Positions 15,023-23,426 of a DNA stretch of 64,000 nucleotides are shown here, one piece after another (position 1 is the first letter of the stretch; every line of letters begins with the position of its first letter). The stretch lies in assembly GCA_964492615.1 (NCBI GenBank), contig CAZBKZ010000004.1, forward strand, positions 1 through 64,000, in the 5' to 3' direction. Made by a program: the position numbers and the translations under genes. The notes under the pieces were generated by a model. That model did no database searches, was not told where the DNA came from, and saw only the letters and a program-made list of their open reading frames with translations. The stretch comes from JAABTH01 sp964492615 (lineage in GTDB: Bacteria; Bacillota; Dethiobacteria; DTU022).

Positions 15023-16264
15023 CTACTGCCAGGCTTCCAGGTATTCCTGCTGGCTGTCAGTCAGGCTGTCGATCGAAATTCCCATTGCTTCAAGCTTCAT
15101 GGCCGCAGTTTTGCGATCATATTCTGCCGGAAGAGCTATTACATCAGCGGCAAGATTTTTGCCTTCCCGGAGCAGGTATTGCATAGCTCCAAACTGAAGG
15201 GCAAATGAAAGATCCATTATTTCTGCCGGGTGACCGTCACCGGCTGCCAGGTTAACCAGCCGTCCTTCACCGAGCAGGTATACACATTTTCCATTTTTCA
15301 GCTTATATTCATCAATGTTATCTCGCGGCCGGCCAACAAGGGTACCCAGTTCACCCAGCGCTTTTTTATCAATTTCTACGTCAAAATGGCCGGCGTTGCT
15401 TAAAATAGCCCCATCTTTAAGCAGGGGGATATGCCCGGCGGCAACCACCTCGCGGCAGCCGGTGGTTGTAACAAAAATATCTCCGATCTGTGCCGCATCT
15501 TTCATCGGCATAACCCTGAACCCCTCCACAGCTGCTTCTAGGGCATGAATTGGATCAACCTCGGTTATAATTACATTAGCGCCGAGGCCGGCAGCACGCA
15601 TGGCTACACCTCTTCCACACCAGCCGAACCCTGAGACTACAACATTTTTACCGGATATTAGCAGGTTGGTTGTGCGCATGATCCCATCCCATACTGATTG
15701 TCCTGTTCCGTAACGGTTATCGAACAAGTACTTGCACAGGGCATCATTGACAGCAATTACCGGGAAGGCCAGTTTGCCTTCAGCAGCCATAGCCCTCAGC
15801 CGGATCAGACCAGTAGTTGTTTCTTCCGCTCCGCCAATCACCCTCTCCAGCAGGTCCGGTCTGTCGCGGTGCAGCATGGTAATCAGGTCGCCACCGTCAT
15901 CAATGATCAGCTGGGGTCCACTGTCGACAACGCTGCGAATATGCGCTGTATATTCCTCACCGCTAGCGCCATGCCAACCATGAACCTCAATTCCATCCTC
16001 TACCAGTGCTGCAGCTATTGCATCCTGGGTTGAAAGAGGGTTACTCCCGGTAATTACCACTTCGGCACCGCATTCCTTAAATGATTTGGCCATGTAAGCA
16101 GATTTTGCTTCAAGGTGAATACAGACAGCCATCTTGATTCCCTTAAAAGGTTTTTCAGCGCTGTACTGTTCAATCAGGCTGTTTAAAACAGGCATATGCC
16201 TGCTGACCCATTTAATTCGCCTGTGCCCTTCAGGGGCCAGTTTTTGGTTTCTAATGTTGCTCAT
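15023..16264 (-). CDS. ahcY: S-adenosylhomocysteine hydrolase
   Basis: The enzyme splits S-adenosylhomocysteine into adenosine and homocysteine with bound NAD. The 413-residue length is the shorter form common in archaea and some bacteria. Visible signatures are HLEAKSAYMA, EVHGWHGASGEEY, a NAD-binding stretch VVVSGFGWCGRGVAMRAAGLG, TEVDPIHALEA and SNAGHFDVEI. SD AAGGAAGGAT precedes ATG (16264). Read divergently from the nucleoside uptake operon at 16.5 kb, it may share a theme with it: adenosine made here could enter the same salvage pool. That link is inferred from position. Confidence 0.95.
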   Translation of the reverse strand: MSNIRNQKLAPEGHRRIKWVSRHMPVLNSLIEQYSAEKPFKGIKMAVCIHLEAKSAYMAKSFKECGAEVVITGSNPLSTQDAIAAALVEDGIEVHGWHGASGEEYTAHIRSVVDSGPQLIIDDGGDLITMLHRDRPDLLERVIGGAEETTTGLIRLRAMAAEGKLAFPVIAVNDALCKYLFDNRYGTGQSVWDGIMRTTNLLISGKNVVVSGFGWCGRGVAMRAAGLGANVIITEVDPIHALEAAVEGFRVMPMKDAAQIGDIFVTTTGCREVVAAGHIPLLKDGAILSNAGHFDVEIDKKALGELGTLVGRPRDNIDEYKLKNGKCVYLLGEGRLVNLAAGDGHPAEIMDLSFALQFGAMQYLLREGKNLAADVIALPAEYDRKTAAMKLEAMGISIDSLTDSQQEYLEAWQ

Positions 16265-16461
16265 CTTTTATCCTTCCTTTCCAGTTCAGTCAATGGCTTA
16301 TTAAGTATCATAACACGATAAGCGGGTTATTTTTAAGTACCTTTCGCAATAATTGGCTGTAAATCCTTTTAATGTGGCTTTAATCCCGGAAGGATTTTTT
16401 CGGTCAATGGAGAACTAATATAATAATTTCCAATGTCGGGTGGTGATATTTTATTGCCTGC

Positions 16462-16490
16462 TTGACAAGAAAGATACCTTAAAGTAGTGT
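16462..16490 (+). promoter_or_regulatory. Promoter of the nucleoside uptake operon
   Basis: Consensus -35 TTGACA (16462-16467), 17-nt spacer and a weak -10 TAGTGT (16485-16490), 34 nt before the BMP start. The 197-nt region before it (16265-16461) shows only a small AATCC/GGATT hairpin with a T-run near 16382-16400; no riboswitch was recognised. Confidence 0.6.
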
Positions 16491-16524
16491 ACAAAAGGTT
16501 TAAGAAAAAAGAGGAGGTTTTACC

Positions 16525-17643
16525 GTGAAAAAATGGTTAGCTTTGTTCGTGGTAGTATGTCTCGTTTTTGCCGTAATCGGTTGTGGTGGGACAGATACTC
16601 CCCCGCCTGCTGCCGATGAAGACAATGGTGAAGAAGGTGAGGCTCCCCCTGCCGGTGATATGAAGGTCGGTATGGTTACTGACGCCGGCACTATCGATGA
16701 TAAGTCTTTTAATCAGGGCACCTGGGAAGGCATTCAGATTGCAGCCGGAACATTTAACCTGGAAACCAGGTATCTGCAACCAGGAGGAACTACAGAGGCA
16801 GATTATATTACCGAGATTGGCAACCTGGTTGATGCCGGTTTTATGTTTATTGTCTGCCCCGGTTTCAAATTTGAAACAGCGATCTACGATGTCCAGGATC
16901 GTTACCCGGATGCCAAGTTTGTCCTGATTGACGGTTATCCCCATGCCGGTGACTGGGATCCTGTAGTTAAGGATAACGTTGTATCTATTTTCTTTGCCGA
17001 ACATGAATCGGGATTCCTGGCTGGTGTGGCTACGGCTCTTCAACTTGGTGAGGGCGAAGTAGGTTTCATAGGCGGAATGGAAATACCTGCTGTCCAGCGC
17101 TTTAACTGGGGATTCCAGCAGGGTATTCTATATGCCAATGAAAACTATGATACCAACATTGAAATGAATGCAGAAAACTTTGTATACCAGGGCACCTTTG
17201 ATGATGTTGCTGCCGGCCAGGTTCTGGCAGCTGCTATGTATGACAAAGGTGTGGATGCTATTTTTGCCGCTGCCGGCGGAGTTGGCATAGGCGCAATTAA
17301 TGAAGCTAAAACCCGCGCTTCAGCTGGTGAAGATGTCTGGGTTATCGGTGTCGATGTTGATCAGTATGCAGAAGGTATCTATGATGGCACCAACTCAATC
17401 ATTCTTACTTCGGCAATGAAGTATATCGACAGAGCAGCATACGATATGATTGAGGCCGAGCTTAACGGCGAGTTTCCCGGAGGACAGATCCTGAACCTTG
17501 ATGCAAACAACTTTGGAATCGGGATTCCCCAGGAAAACCCCAACCTTGACGATGAGGTTGAAGGAATTGTTGCTGAAGTATTTGCAGCCCTGCAGAGCGG
17601 CGACATTATAGTATCCGACGTCAAGGGAGATCTTTTCGATTAA
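16525..17643 (+). CDS. BMP-family substrate-binding lipoprotein (nucleoside uptake)
   Basis: The 372-residue protein starts with a lipoprotein signal peptide ending in VIGC (Cys20), followed by an acidic Pro-rich linker and a Bmp/Med/PnrA fold: VGMVTDAGTIDDKSFNQGTWEG, VGFIGGMEIPAVQRFNWGFQ and VWVIGVDVDQYAEG. This family binds purine nucleosides for an ABC importer. The next three genes are the matching ATPase and two permeases. GTG 16525 follows SD GAGGAGGT. A terminator behind it should give more binding protein than transporter, a common arrangement. Confidence 0.93.
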   Translation: MKKWLALFVVVCLVFAVIGCGGTDTPPPAADEDNGEEGEAPPAGDMKVGMVTDAGTIDDKSFNQGTWEGIQIAAGTFNLETRYLQPGGTTEADYITEIGNLVDAGFMFIVCPGFKFETAIYDVQDRYPDAKFVLIDGYPHAGDWDPVVKDNVVSIFFAEHESGFLAGVATALQLGEGEVGFIGGMEIPAVQRFNWGFQQGILYANENYDTNIEMNAENFVYQGTFDDVAAGQVLAAAMYDKGVDAIFAAAGGVGIGAINEAKTRASAGEDVWVIGVDVDQYAEGIYDGTNSIILTSAMKYIDRAAYDMIEAELNGEFPGGQILNLDANNFGIGIPQENPNLDDEVEGIVAEVFAALQSGDIIVSDVKGDLFD

Positions 17644-17661
17644 TGTAAAATTAATTGAAGC

Positions 17662-17691
17662 GAAAAAGGGCGGTTAACCCGCCCTTTTTTT
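17662..17691 (+). terminator. Terminator between binding-protein and ATPase genes
   Basis: GGGCGG (17668-17673) pairs with CCGCCC (17679-17684), followed by a run of seven T. Partial read-through would set the ratio of BMP lipoprotein to transporter. Confidence 0.85.
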
Positions 17692-17708
17692 CTAATACAG
17701 GGGAGTTG

Positions 17709-19238
17709 ATGCGTTTGAGCCACATTATCGAGATGGAGGATATTCGCAAGGAATTTCCCGGTGTGGTGGCCTGCGATGATATAACCTTCAAGGTTAAAAA
17801 GGGAGAAATTCACGCCCTGTTGGGAGAAAACGGGGCAGGAAAATCAACCCTGATGAATATTTTATTTGGCCTCTACCAGCCCGATTCAGGTTCCATCAGC
17901 TTAAGGGGTGAGAAAGTTAACGTAGCCAACCCAAATATAGCCAACGACCTCGGTATCGGCATGGTGCACCAACATTTCAAGCTTGTTCACAATTTTACTG
18001 TTACAGAAAATATTATTCTGGGAATCGAGCCGACAAAAGCGCTGGTGATTGATACCCGCAGCGCTTCTGCAAGAATCAGGGAGCTGTCCAAACGCTATGG
18101 GCTCAATGTTGATCCGGATGCAATTATCTCCGAAGTTTCAGTTGGCATGCAGCAGCGTGTTGAAATCTTGAAAATGCTCTACCGTGATGCCGAGATATTA
18201 ATTTTCGACGAACCTACCGCGGTGCTGACTCCCCAGGAAGTGCAGGAACTGACCAAGATTATGCACGGCCTGATTGAAGAAGGCAAAACGATCATTTTAA
18301 TTACCCACAAACTGCGTGAAATTATGAATATTGCCGACCGCTGTACTGTTATACGCTGGGGGAAAGTAGTTGGCACTGTCAATGTTTCCGACACCTCGGA
18401 GGAGAAACTGGCCGAAATGATGGTTGGCCGTAAAGTTTTGTTCGAACTGCAGAAAGAAAAGGCCAACCCCAGCAGTGAAATTCTGACCATTGAGAACCTC
18501 ACGGTCGCCGGCAGCGACGGCAAGCACGGTATAAAAAACTTTTCACTTGGCGTACGTTGTGGTGAAATTGTTGGTCTGGCCGGGGTTGATGGAAACGGGC
18601 AGACTGAACTTGTTGAAACTATCATCGGACTGCGCCGGGCTGATTCAGGCACGATTAAACTTCACGGTCAGGATATCTGTGCCCTGCCCATTCGCAGGCG
18701 CATTGAAACCGGAATGGCCCATATCCCCGACGACAGGCACAAACACGGCCTGGTTCTCGATTACACAGTGCAGGAAAACCTGATTCTAAAGAATTATTAC
18801 CGTCCTCCTTATTCCCAAAAAGGTATAATTAACTGGGATTATGTTTACGACCACGCAGAGAGAATTATTAAAGATTTTGACGTTCGCTCCGGACAGGGGG
18901 CAGAGGCATCAGCCCGTTCTCTGTCGGGAGGTAACCAGCAAAAGGCCATCGTGGGACGGGAAATAGACGGTAACCCGGAACTGCTTATAGCGGTGCAGCC
19001 TACCCGGGGGCTTGATGTCGGGGCCATTGAATACATCCACCGGCGCCTGGTTGAGCAGCGTGACCAGGGTAAAGCAGTATTCCTTATATCACTGGAACTG
19101 GATGAAATTCTTGATCTCTCCGACCGTATTGCCGTAATTTACAACGGTGAACTGGTCGGGATTCTGGATGCAGCGCAGACTGATGAAAATGAGATTGGTC
19201 TGATGATGGCAGGCGGAAAGAGAGGTGTAGCTGTTTGA
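17709..19238 (+). CDS. Nucleoside ABC importer, double ATPase subunit
   Basis: The protein has two ABC domains in tandem, as in NupO/RnsB and sugar importers. The N-terminal domain has GENGAGKST, SVGMQQRVEILKML and IFDEPTAVLTP. The C-terminal domain is degenerate, with GVDGNGQTEL as its Walker A, RSLSGGNQQKAIVGREI, and LIAVQPTRGLDVGA instead of a normal Walker B Glu. An open frame reaches 17655, but that segment crosses the terminator. GGGGAG (17700-17705) serves ATG 17709 or, with better spacing, TTG 17715. The stop overlaps the next start by 4 nt, so translation is coupled. Confidence 0.93.
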   Translation: MRLSHIIEMEDIRKEFPGVVACDDITFKVKKGEIHALLGENGAGKSTLMNILFGLYQPDSGSISLRGEKVNVANPNIANDLGIGMVHQHFKLVHNFTVTENIILGIEPTKALVIDTRSASARIRELSKRYGLNVDPDAIISEVSVGMQQRVEILKMLYRDAEILIFDEPTAVLTPQEVQELTKIMHGLIEEGKTIILITHKLREIMNIADRCTVIRWGKVVGTVNVSDTSEEKLAEMMVGRKVLFELQKEKANPSSEILTIENLTVAGSDGKHGIKNFSLGVRCGEIVGLAGVDGNGQTELVETIIGLRRADSGTIKLHGQDICALPIRRRIETGMAHIPDDRHKHGLVLDYTVQENLILKNYYRPPYSQKGIINWDYVYDHAERIIKDFDVRSGQGAEASARSLSGGNQQKAIVGREIDGNPELLIAVQPTRGLDVGAIEYIHRRLVEQRDQGKAVFLISLELDEILDLSDRIAVIYNGELVGILDAAQTDENEIGLMMAGGKRGVAV

Positions 19239-20350
19239 AAACAAAAGTCAGGGTCAGAAAAGATTTCTTCATGTCACTCTTTGCTGTTTTACTTGGCCTG
19301 GTGGCTGGTGCAGGTTTAATGATCGCTACTGGAAACAACCCTTTTGAAGGGTTTTTTTATCTTTTCCGGGGTGGGATAATGAATATTGAACGGATTGGCA
19401 ATACCCTGGCAACAGCCACACCGCTCATCTTTGCCGGTCTTTCTGTAGCGTTTGCTTTTAGAACGGGGTTGTTTAATATTGGTGGAGCCGGCCAGATGCT
19501 GATTGGCGGCTTATGCGCTACAGCGATCGGTCTGACCTTTGCCTGGCCGAAACCGCTGCTGCTAACTGCAATTATTCTTGCCTCTTTACTAGGTGGTGCG
19601 CTCTGGGCGGCGCTTCCCGGTTTTCTCAAGGCCCGTTTCAACGTCCATGAGGTTGTCGCTACGATTATGATGAACTGGATTGCCTACTGGGCTGTATTTT
19701 ATATTGTACCGTGGTATTTTAAGGGTCCGTTTCTTGAAACTGAATCACAGCGAATACCCGAAGCGGCTTCTTTAAAGGTTCCCTGGCTCACATCGCTCTT
19801 CAGCGGGTCTTATATTAACCTGGGTATAGTGCTGGCAGTAATATTTGTTATTATCTCTGCATTTATCCTGGAAAGGACCACCCTCGGTTATGAATTGAAG
19901 GCGGTGGGTTATAACCGTGATGCAGCCCGGGCAGCAGGGATAAACGTTAATCGCAATATAATGCTCTCCATGGCTATTGCCGGGGCACTGGCCGGCCTGG
20001 GCGGAGCAACTTTTTATGTTGGTTTTGCCTCGAATATGCAGATTGGTGTTTTACCGGCCCAGGGCTTTGATGGTATAGCAGTGGCGCTGCTTGGCGCCAA
20101 TTCCCCCTGGGGAGTGTTTGCGGCAGCCCTTTTCTTCGGCCTGCTGCATACCGGAAAAGGCTTCATGAATGCCATGACTGCCATACCACCTGAAATTGCC
20201 GATACTATTATAGCCACCATCATCTATTTTGCAGCAACCAGCGTTTTAATTGAAAGAAACTGGGATAAACTGAAAAAGATAAAACCGGGAGCTTTTTTAC
20301 GGAAAGGCAAAGTTGAAAAAATTGAAGCAGATGCAGGGGGTGAGAAGTAA
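19235..20350 (+). CDS. Nucleoside ABC importer permease 1
   Basis: The 371-residue protein is a BPD_transp_2 permease of the YufP/NupP type, with about 10 hydrophobic segments, the core signature FNIGGAGQMLIGG and the loop ERTTLGYELKAVGYNRDAARAAGIN, which contacts the ATPase. It starts at TTG 19235 inside the previous stop codon and ends overlapping the next ATG. The charged C-terminal tail faces the cytoplasm. Together with the next gene it forms the heterodimeric channel of the nucleoside importer. Confidence 0.92.
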   Translation: MKTKVRVRKDFFMSLFAVLLGLVAGAGLMIATGNNPFEGFFYLFRGGIMNIERIGNTLATATPLIFAGLSVAFAFRTGLFNIGGAGQMLIGGLCATAIGLTFAWPKPLLLTAIILASLLGGALWAALPGFLKARFNVHEVVATIMMNWIAYWAVFYIVPWYFKGPFLETESQRIPEAASLKVPWLTSLFSGSYINLGIVLAVIFVIISAFILERTTLGYELKAVGYNRDAARAAGINVNRNIMLSMAIAGALAGLGGATFYVGFASNMQIGVLPAQGFDGIAVALLGANSPWGVFAAALFFGLLHTGKGFMNAMTAIPPEIADTIIATIIYFAATSVLIERNWDKLKKIKPGAFLRKGKVEKIEADAGGEK

Positions 20351-21297
20351 TGATCGACCTGATTTATCAGATATTCCCCTATGCTATCGCTTTTACCATT
20401 CCCCTTTTGATTACTTCTCTCGGCGGACTTTTCTCTGAACGCAGCGGTGTGGTCAATATCGGTCTTGAAGGGCTGATGCTGATGGGGATGTTTGTAGGCG
20501 CTTATACAATATCCCAGGTGGAAGCTGCTTCTCCCGGAGTGGCAGTTTGGTACGGCTTGCTTGCCGCTGCTGTATTTGGCGCTCTCTTTGCCGTGCTGCA
20601 TGCTTTTGCCTGTGTAACCTTAAATGCCGACCAGGTAATCAGCGGAATTGCTATTAACATGATTGCCAGCGCGGTTACCGTATACCTGGCCCGTTTTTTT
20701 ACGGGCAGCGGCAATGTCCAGATTATTCGCGGCATGAGCAGGTTAACCATACCGGTTCTCTCTGATATTCCCGTGCTGGGCAGACTCTTTTTTACCCATA
20801 CCTATGCAACAACCTGGTTGGTTCTCCTGATCCTGGCTGTATCTACTTTCGTGCTCTTTAAAACCCGCTTTGGCCTGCGCTTAAGGGCCTGCGGGGAGCA
20901 TCCCCATGCAGCAGATTCGGCCGGTGTAAATGTATACCTGATGCGTTACCTGGCCGTTATTATCTCGGGGGGCTGTGCCGGGCTTGGTGGGGCAATTTTT
21001 ATCGTTACTCTTTCCGGAGAGTATAACGGAACCGCCGCTGGTCTCGGTTTCCTGGCCCTGGCAGCGTTGATTTTCGGACAGTGGAAGCCCTGGGGTATCC
21101 TCGCTGCTACTTTTTTCTTTGGTTTTGCCAGCACAATAGCCAATGTATCTCAGGTAATTCCTGTGCTGGCCCAGATTCCGGGTATCTATTTGAAGGCATT
21201 TCCTTACGTGGTAACCCTGATTGCCCTTGTTCTGTCATCCAAATCATCGCAGGCGCCGAAAGCGGCGGGAGAACCATATGACAAAGGCAAACGTTAA
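20350..21297 (+). CDS. Nucleoside ABC importer permease 2
   Basis: The 315-residue YufQ/NupQ-type permease has FSERSGVVNIGLEGLMLMG near the N-terminus, the coupling loop KTRFGLRLRACGEHPHAADSAGVNV and about 9 membrane helices. Its ATG overlaps the stop of permease 1 by one base (TAATG). With the preceding genes it completes the uptake system, and it is followed by catabolic genes for the imported nucleosides. Confidence 0.92.
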   Translation: MIDLIYQIFPYAIAFTIPLLITSLGGLFSERSGVVNIGLEGLMLMGMFVGAYTISQVEAASPGVAVWYGLLAAAVFGALFAVLHAFACVTLNADQVISGIAINMIASAVTVYLARFFTGSGNVQIIRGMSRLTIPVLSDIPVLGRLFFTHTYATTWLVLLILAVSTFVLFKTRFGLRLRACGEHPHAADSAGVNVYLMRYLAVIISGGCAGLGGAIFIVTLSGEYNGTAAGLGFLALAALIFGQWKPWGILAATFFFGFASTIANVSQVIPVLAQIPGIYLKAFPYVVTLIALVLSSKSSQAPKAAGEPYDKGKR

Positions 21298-21321
21298 AAA
21301 AAGCAACCGGGTGGTGTTCAC

Positions 21322-22635
21322 TTGCGGGTTTATGATCTAATCCTAAAAAAACGTAATGGCCATGTATTGTCAGCACACGAAATTGATCACCTGATCAACG
21401 GCTATGTGGAGGGCACTATCCCCGATTACCAGATTTCTGCCCTGGCGATGGCCATCTATTTCAGGGGCATGAATGAAAAAGAAACGCTTAACCTGACCAA
21501 AGCTATGATCAATTCAGGTGAAACTATTTCGCTCGATGCTATTCCGGGGATCAAGGTTGACAAACACAGCACCGGAGGGGTGGGTGATACTACTACCCTG
21601 GTTCTTGCTCCCCTTGTTGCAGCGGCCGGAGCGCCGGTAGCCAAACTTTCGGGGCGCGGCCTGGGGCACACGGGAGGCACCCTTGACAAACTCGAATCGA
21701 TACCGGGGTTCAGCAGCGATATGACTGTTCCCGAGTTGATCAGCGCAGTTAAAGATATTGGTGTCGCCGTTGCCGGTCAAACCGCAAATCTTGTCCCTGC
21801 CGATAAACTCCTTTATGCCCTGCGCGATGTTACCGCTACTGTAGACAGTATGCCGCTGATCGCTGCCAGCGTGATGAGCAAAAAGCTGGCAGCAGGTGCA
21901 GATGCCCTGGTATTAGATGTAAAAGCAGGTGACGGAGCTTTTCTTAAAAAGCAAGAAGATGCTTTTGAACTGGCCCGGACCATGGTCTCAATTGGCCAGG
22001 GTGCTTCTAAAAAAACCGTGGCGGTTGTTACAAATATGGATCAACCCCTGGGCAGGGCTGTTGGTAATGCTTTGGAAATTGAAGAAGCTGTTCAAACCCT
22101 GCTTGGTGAAGGTCCGGAAGATCTGCTCGAGTTATGCCTTGTTTTAGGCAGCTGGATGCTGACCCTGGCCGGAGTAAGTGCCGACCCCGAAAAAGGCCGG
22201 GCACTGCTCCTGGAAACTATCAGAACCGGATCTGCAGCCGGGAAATTTAAAGAGCTTATAAAGAACCAGCACGGTGATAGCAACATAGTTGATGACCTGA
22301 CTTTGCTGCCCAGGGTAAATAATAAAGTTAATGTTAAATCCACCCGGGCAGGCTTTGTTAAACGGATCAAAGCCGAAACAATCGGTCTGGCAGCAATGAC
22401 TCTTGGAGCCGGTCGTGAAAAGAAAGATTCACTGATTGACCCTGCTGTCGGGCTTGTTATTGAGAAAAAGATTGGCGACAAGGTCATAAGCGGCGAACCC
22501 TTGGTAGTTATCCACGCCGCGGATAATGCCTCCCCTGAACTGGTGGAGACCGTGGAAGAGATGATTTTATCTGCTTACGAGTTTCACGATAAGCCGGTAG
22601 ACAGGCCGGAACTGATTCTTGGGGTAGTTGAATAA
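21322..22635 (+). CDS. pdp: Pyrimidine-nucleoside phosphorylase
   Basis: The enzyme cleaves (deoxy)uridine and thymidine with phosphate to base plus (deoxy)ribose-1-phosphate. The 437-residue protein has the family signatures KVDKHSTGGVGDTTT and SGRGLGHTGGTLDKLESIPG, and the C-terminal biotinyl-like domain (VNVKSTRAGFVKRI). TTG 21322 follows a GGTGG SD. Its position between a nucleoside importer and deoC gives a complete route from outside nucleoside to acetaldehyde and glyceraldehyde-3-phosphate, missing only a phosphopentomutase, which is not in this window. Confidence 0.95.
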   Translation: MRVYDLILKKRNGHVLSAHEIDHLINGYVEGTIPDYQISALAMAIYFRGMNEKETLNLTKAMINSGETISLDAIPGIKVDKHSTGGVGDTTTLVLAPLVAAAGAPVAKLSGRGLGHTGGTLDKLESIPGFSSDMTVPELISAVKDIGVAVAGQTANLVPADKLLYALRDVTATVDSMPLIAASVMSKKLAAGADALVLDVKAGDGAFLKKQEDAFELARTMVSIGQGASKKTVAVVTNMDQPLGRAVGNALEIEEAVQTLLGEGPEDLLELCLVLGSWMLTLAGVSADPEKGRALLLETIRTGSAAGKFKELIKNQHGDSNIVDDLTLLPRVNNKVNVKSTRAGFVKRIKAETIGLAAMTLGAGREKKDSLIDPAVGLVIEKKIGDKVISGEPLVVIHAADNASPELVETVEEMILSAYEFHDKPVDRPELILGVVE

Positions 22636-22656
22636 ATGTCGGAAAGGATGATAAAA

Positions 22657-23304
22657 ATGCCCGAATCGTTGGCCGCTTATATCGACCATACCCTGTTAAA
22701 GCCTGATGCATCGGAAGAAGAGATAAAGGCTCTGTGCAAGGAGGCACTTAAATACGGGTTTTATTCTGTTTGTATTAACTCATCATACGTTCAAACCGCT
22801 AACAAAGAACTTGAAGGAAGCGGGGTAAAAGTATGCTCGGTTATTGGTTTCCCTCTCGGGGCTTCAACCACCGCCGCCAAAGCGTTTGAGGCTGGTGAGG
22901 CGGTTAAGAACGGCGCTGATGAAGTTGATATGGTGATACATATCGGGGCTTTGATCAGTAACGATCGGGATTACGTTATTAAAGATATCGCTGACGTAGT
23001 GCAGGCAGCGGCAGGTGCACCGGTGAAGGTTATAATCGAAGCCGGGCTGCTTGATGACGAACGGAAACGCCTGGCCTGTGAACTGGCCTGTGAGGGAGGA
23101 GCCGCCTTTGTAAAAACTTCAACCGGCTTCGGGCATGGTGGGGCAACGGTAGCCGATGTTAAATTGATGAGGGAGACCGTCGGCCCGGATATTGGTGTTA
23201 AAGCTTCGGGAGGTGTTCGCACGGCCGAAGCGGCCAGGCAGATGATCGAAGCAGGCGCTACCCGCATTGGAACCTCTTCCGGCCCGGCGATTATTGGCAG
23301 CTGA
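22657..23304 (+). CDS. deoC: Deoxyribose-phosphate aldolase
   Basis: DeoC splits 2-deoxyribose-5-phosphate into acetaldehyde and glyceraldehyde-3-phosphate through a Schiff base. The lysine sits in FVKTSTGF; other signatures are DHTLLKPDASEE, NGADEVDMVIHIGAL and GVKASGGVRT. The frame opens at ATG 22636, right after the pdp stop, but GGAAAGGATG fits ATG 22657 better, so that start is given; the longer form adds 7 residues. Last gene of the nucleoside operon. Confidence 0.95.
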   Translation: MPESLAAYIDHTLLKPDASEEEIKALCKEALKYGFYSVCINSSYVQTANKELEGSGVKVCSVIGFPLGASTTAAKAFEAGEAVKNGADEVDMVIHIGALISNDRDYVIKDIADVVQAAAGAPVKVIIEAGLLDDERKRLACELACEGGAAFVKTSTGFGHGGATVADVKLMRETVGPDIGVKASGGVRTAEAARQMIEAGATRIGTSSGPAIIGS

Positions 23305-23337
23305 AGCAGCTGTTCGGTCATTATACTAAAAAGCTTT

Positions 23338-23367
23338 TTGACAACGATGATTAATATAAGCTAAAAT
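23338..23367 (+). promoter_or_regulatory. Sigma-A promoter of the UPF0182 gene
   Basis: -35 TTGACA (23338-23343), 18-nt spacer, -10 TAAAAT (23362-23367). The short leader contains the palindrome at 23386-23402. Confidence 0.75.
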
Positions 23368-23385
23368 TAATTAACATTATTATTA

Positions 23386-23402
23386 ACCGGTGCTGCACCG
23401 GT
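23386..23402 (+). promoter_or_regulatory. Leader hairpin ahead of UPF0182
   Basis: ACCGGTG and CACCGGT form a perfect 7-bp hairpin with a CTG loop, followed by ATTTGTTTTT. It is 13-20 nt after the likely transcription start and may be an attenuator or an mRNA-stabilising 5' hairpin. Confidence 0.4.
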
Positions 23403-23426
23403 ATTTGTTTTTCGGAGGGGATAAAC

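Noticed and set aside
17655..17708. Extra N-terminus of the nucleoside ATPase
   Set aside because: It would be translated through a strong terminator; SD GGGGAG points to ATG 17709 or TTG 17715.
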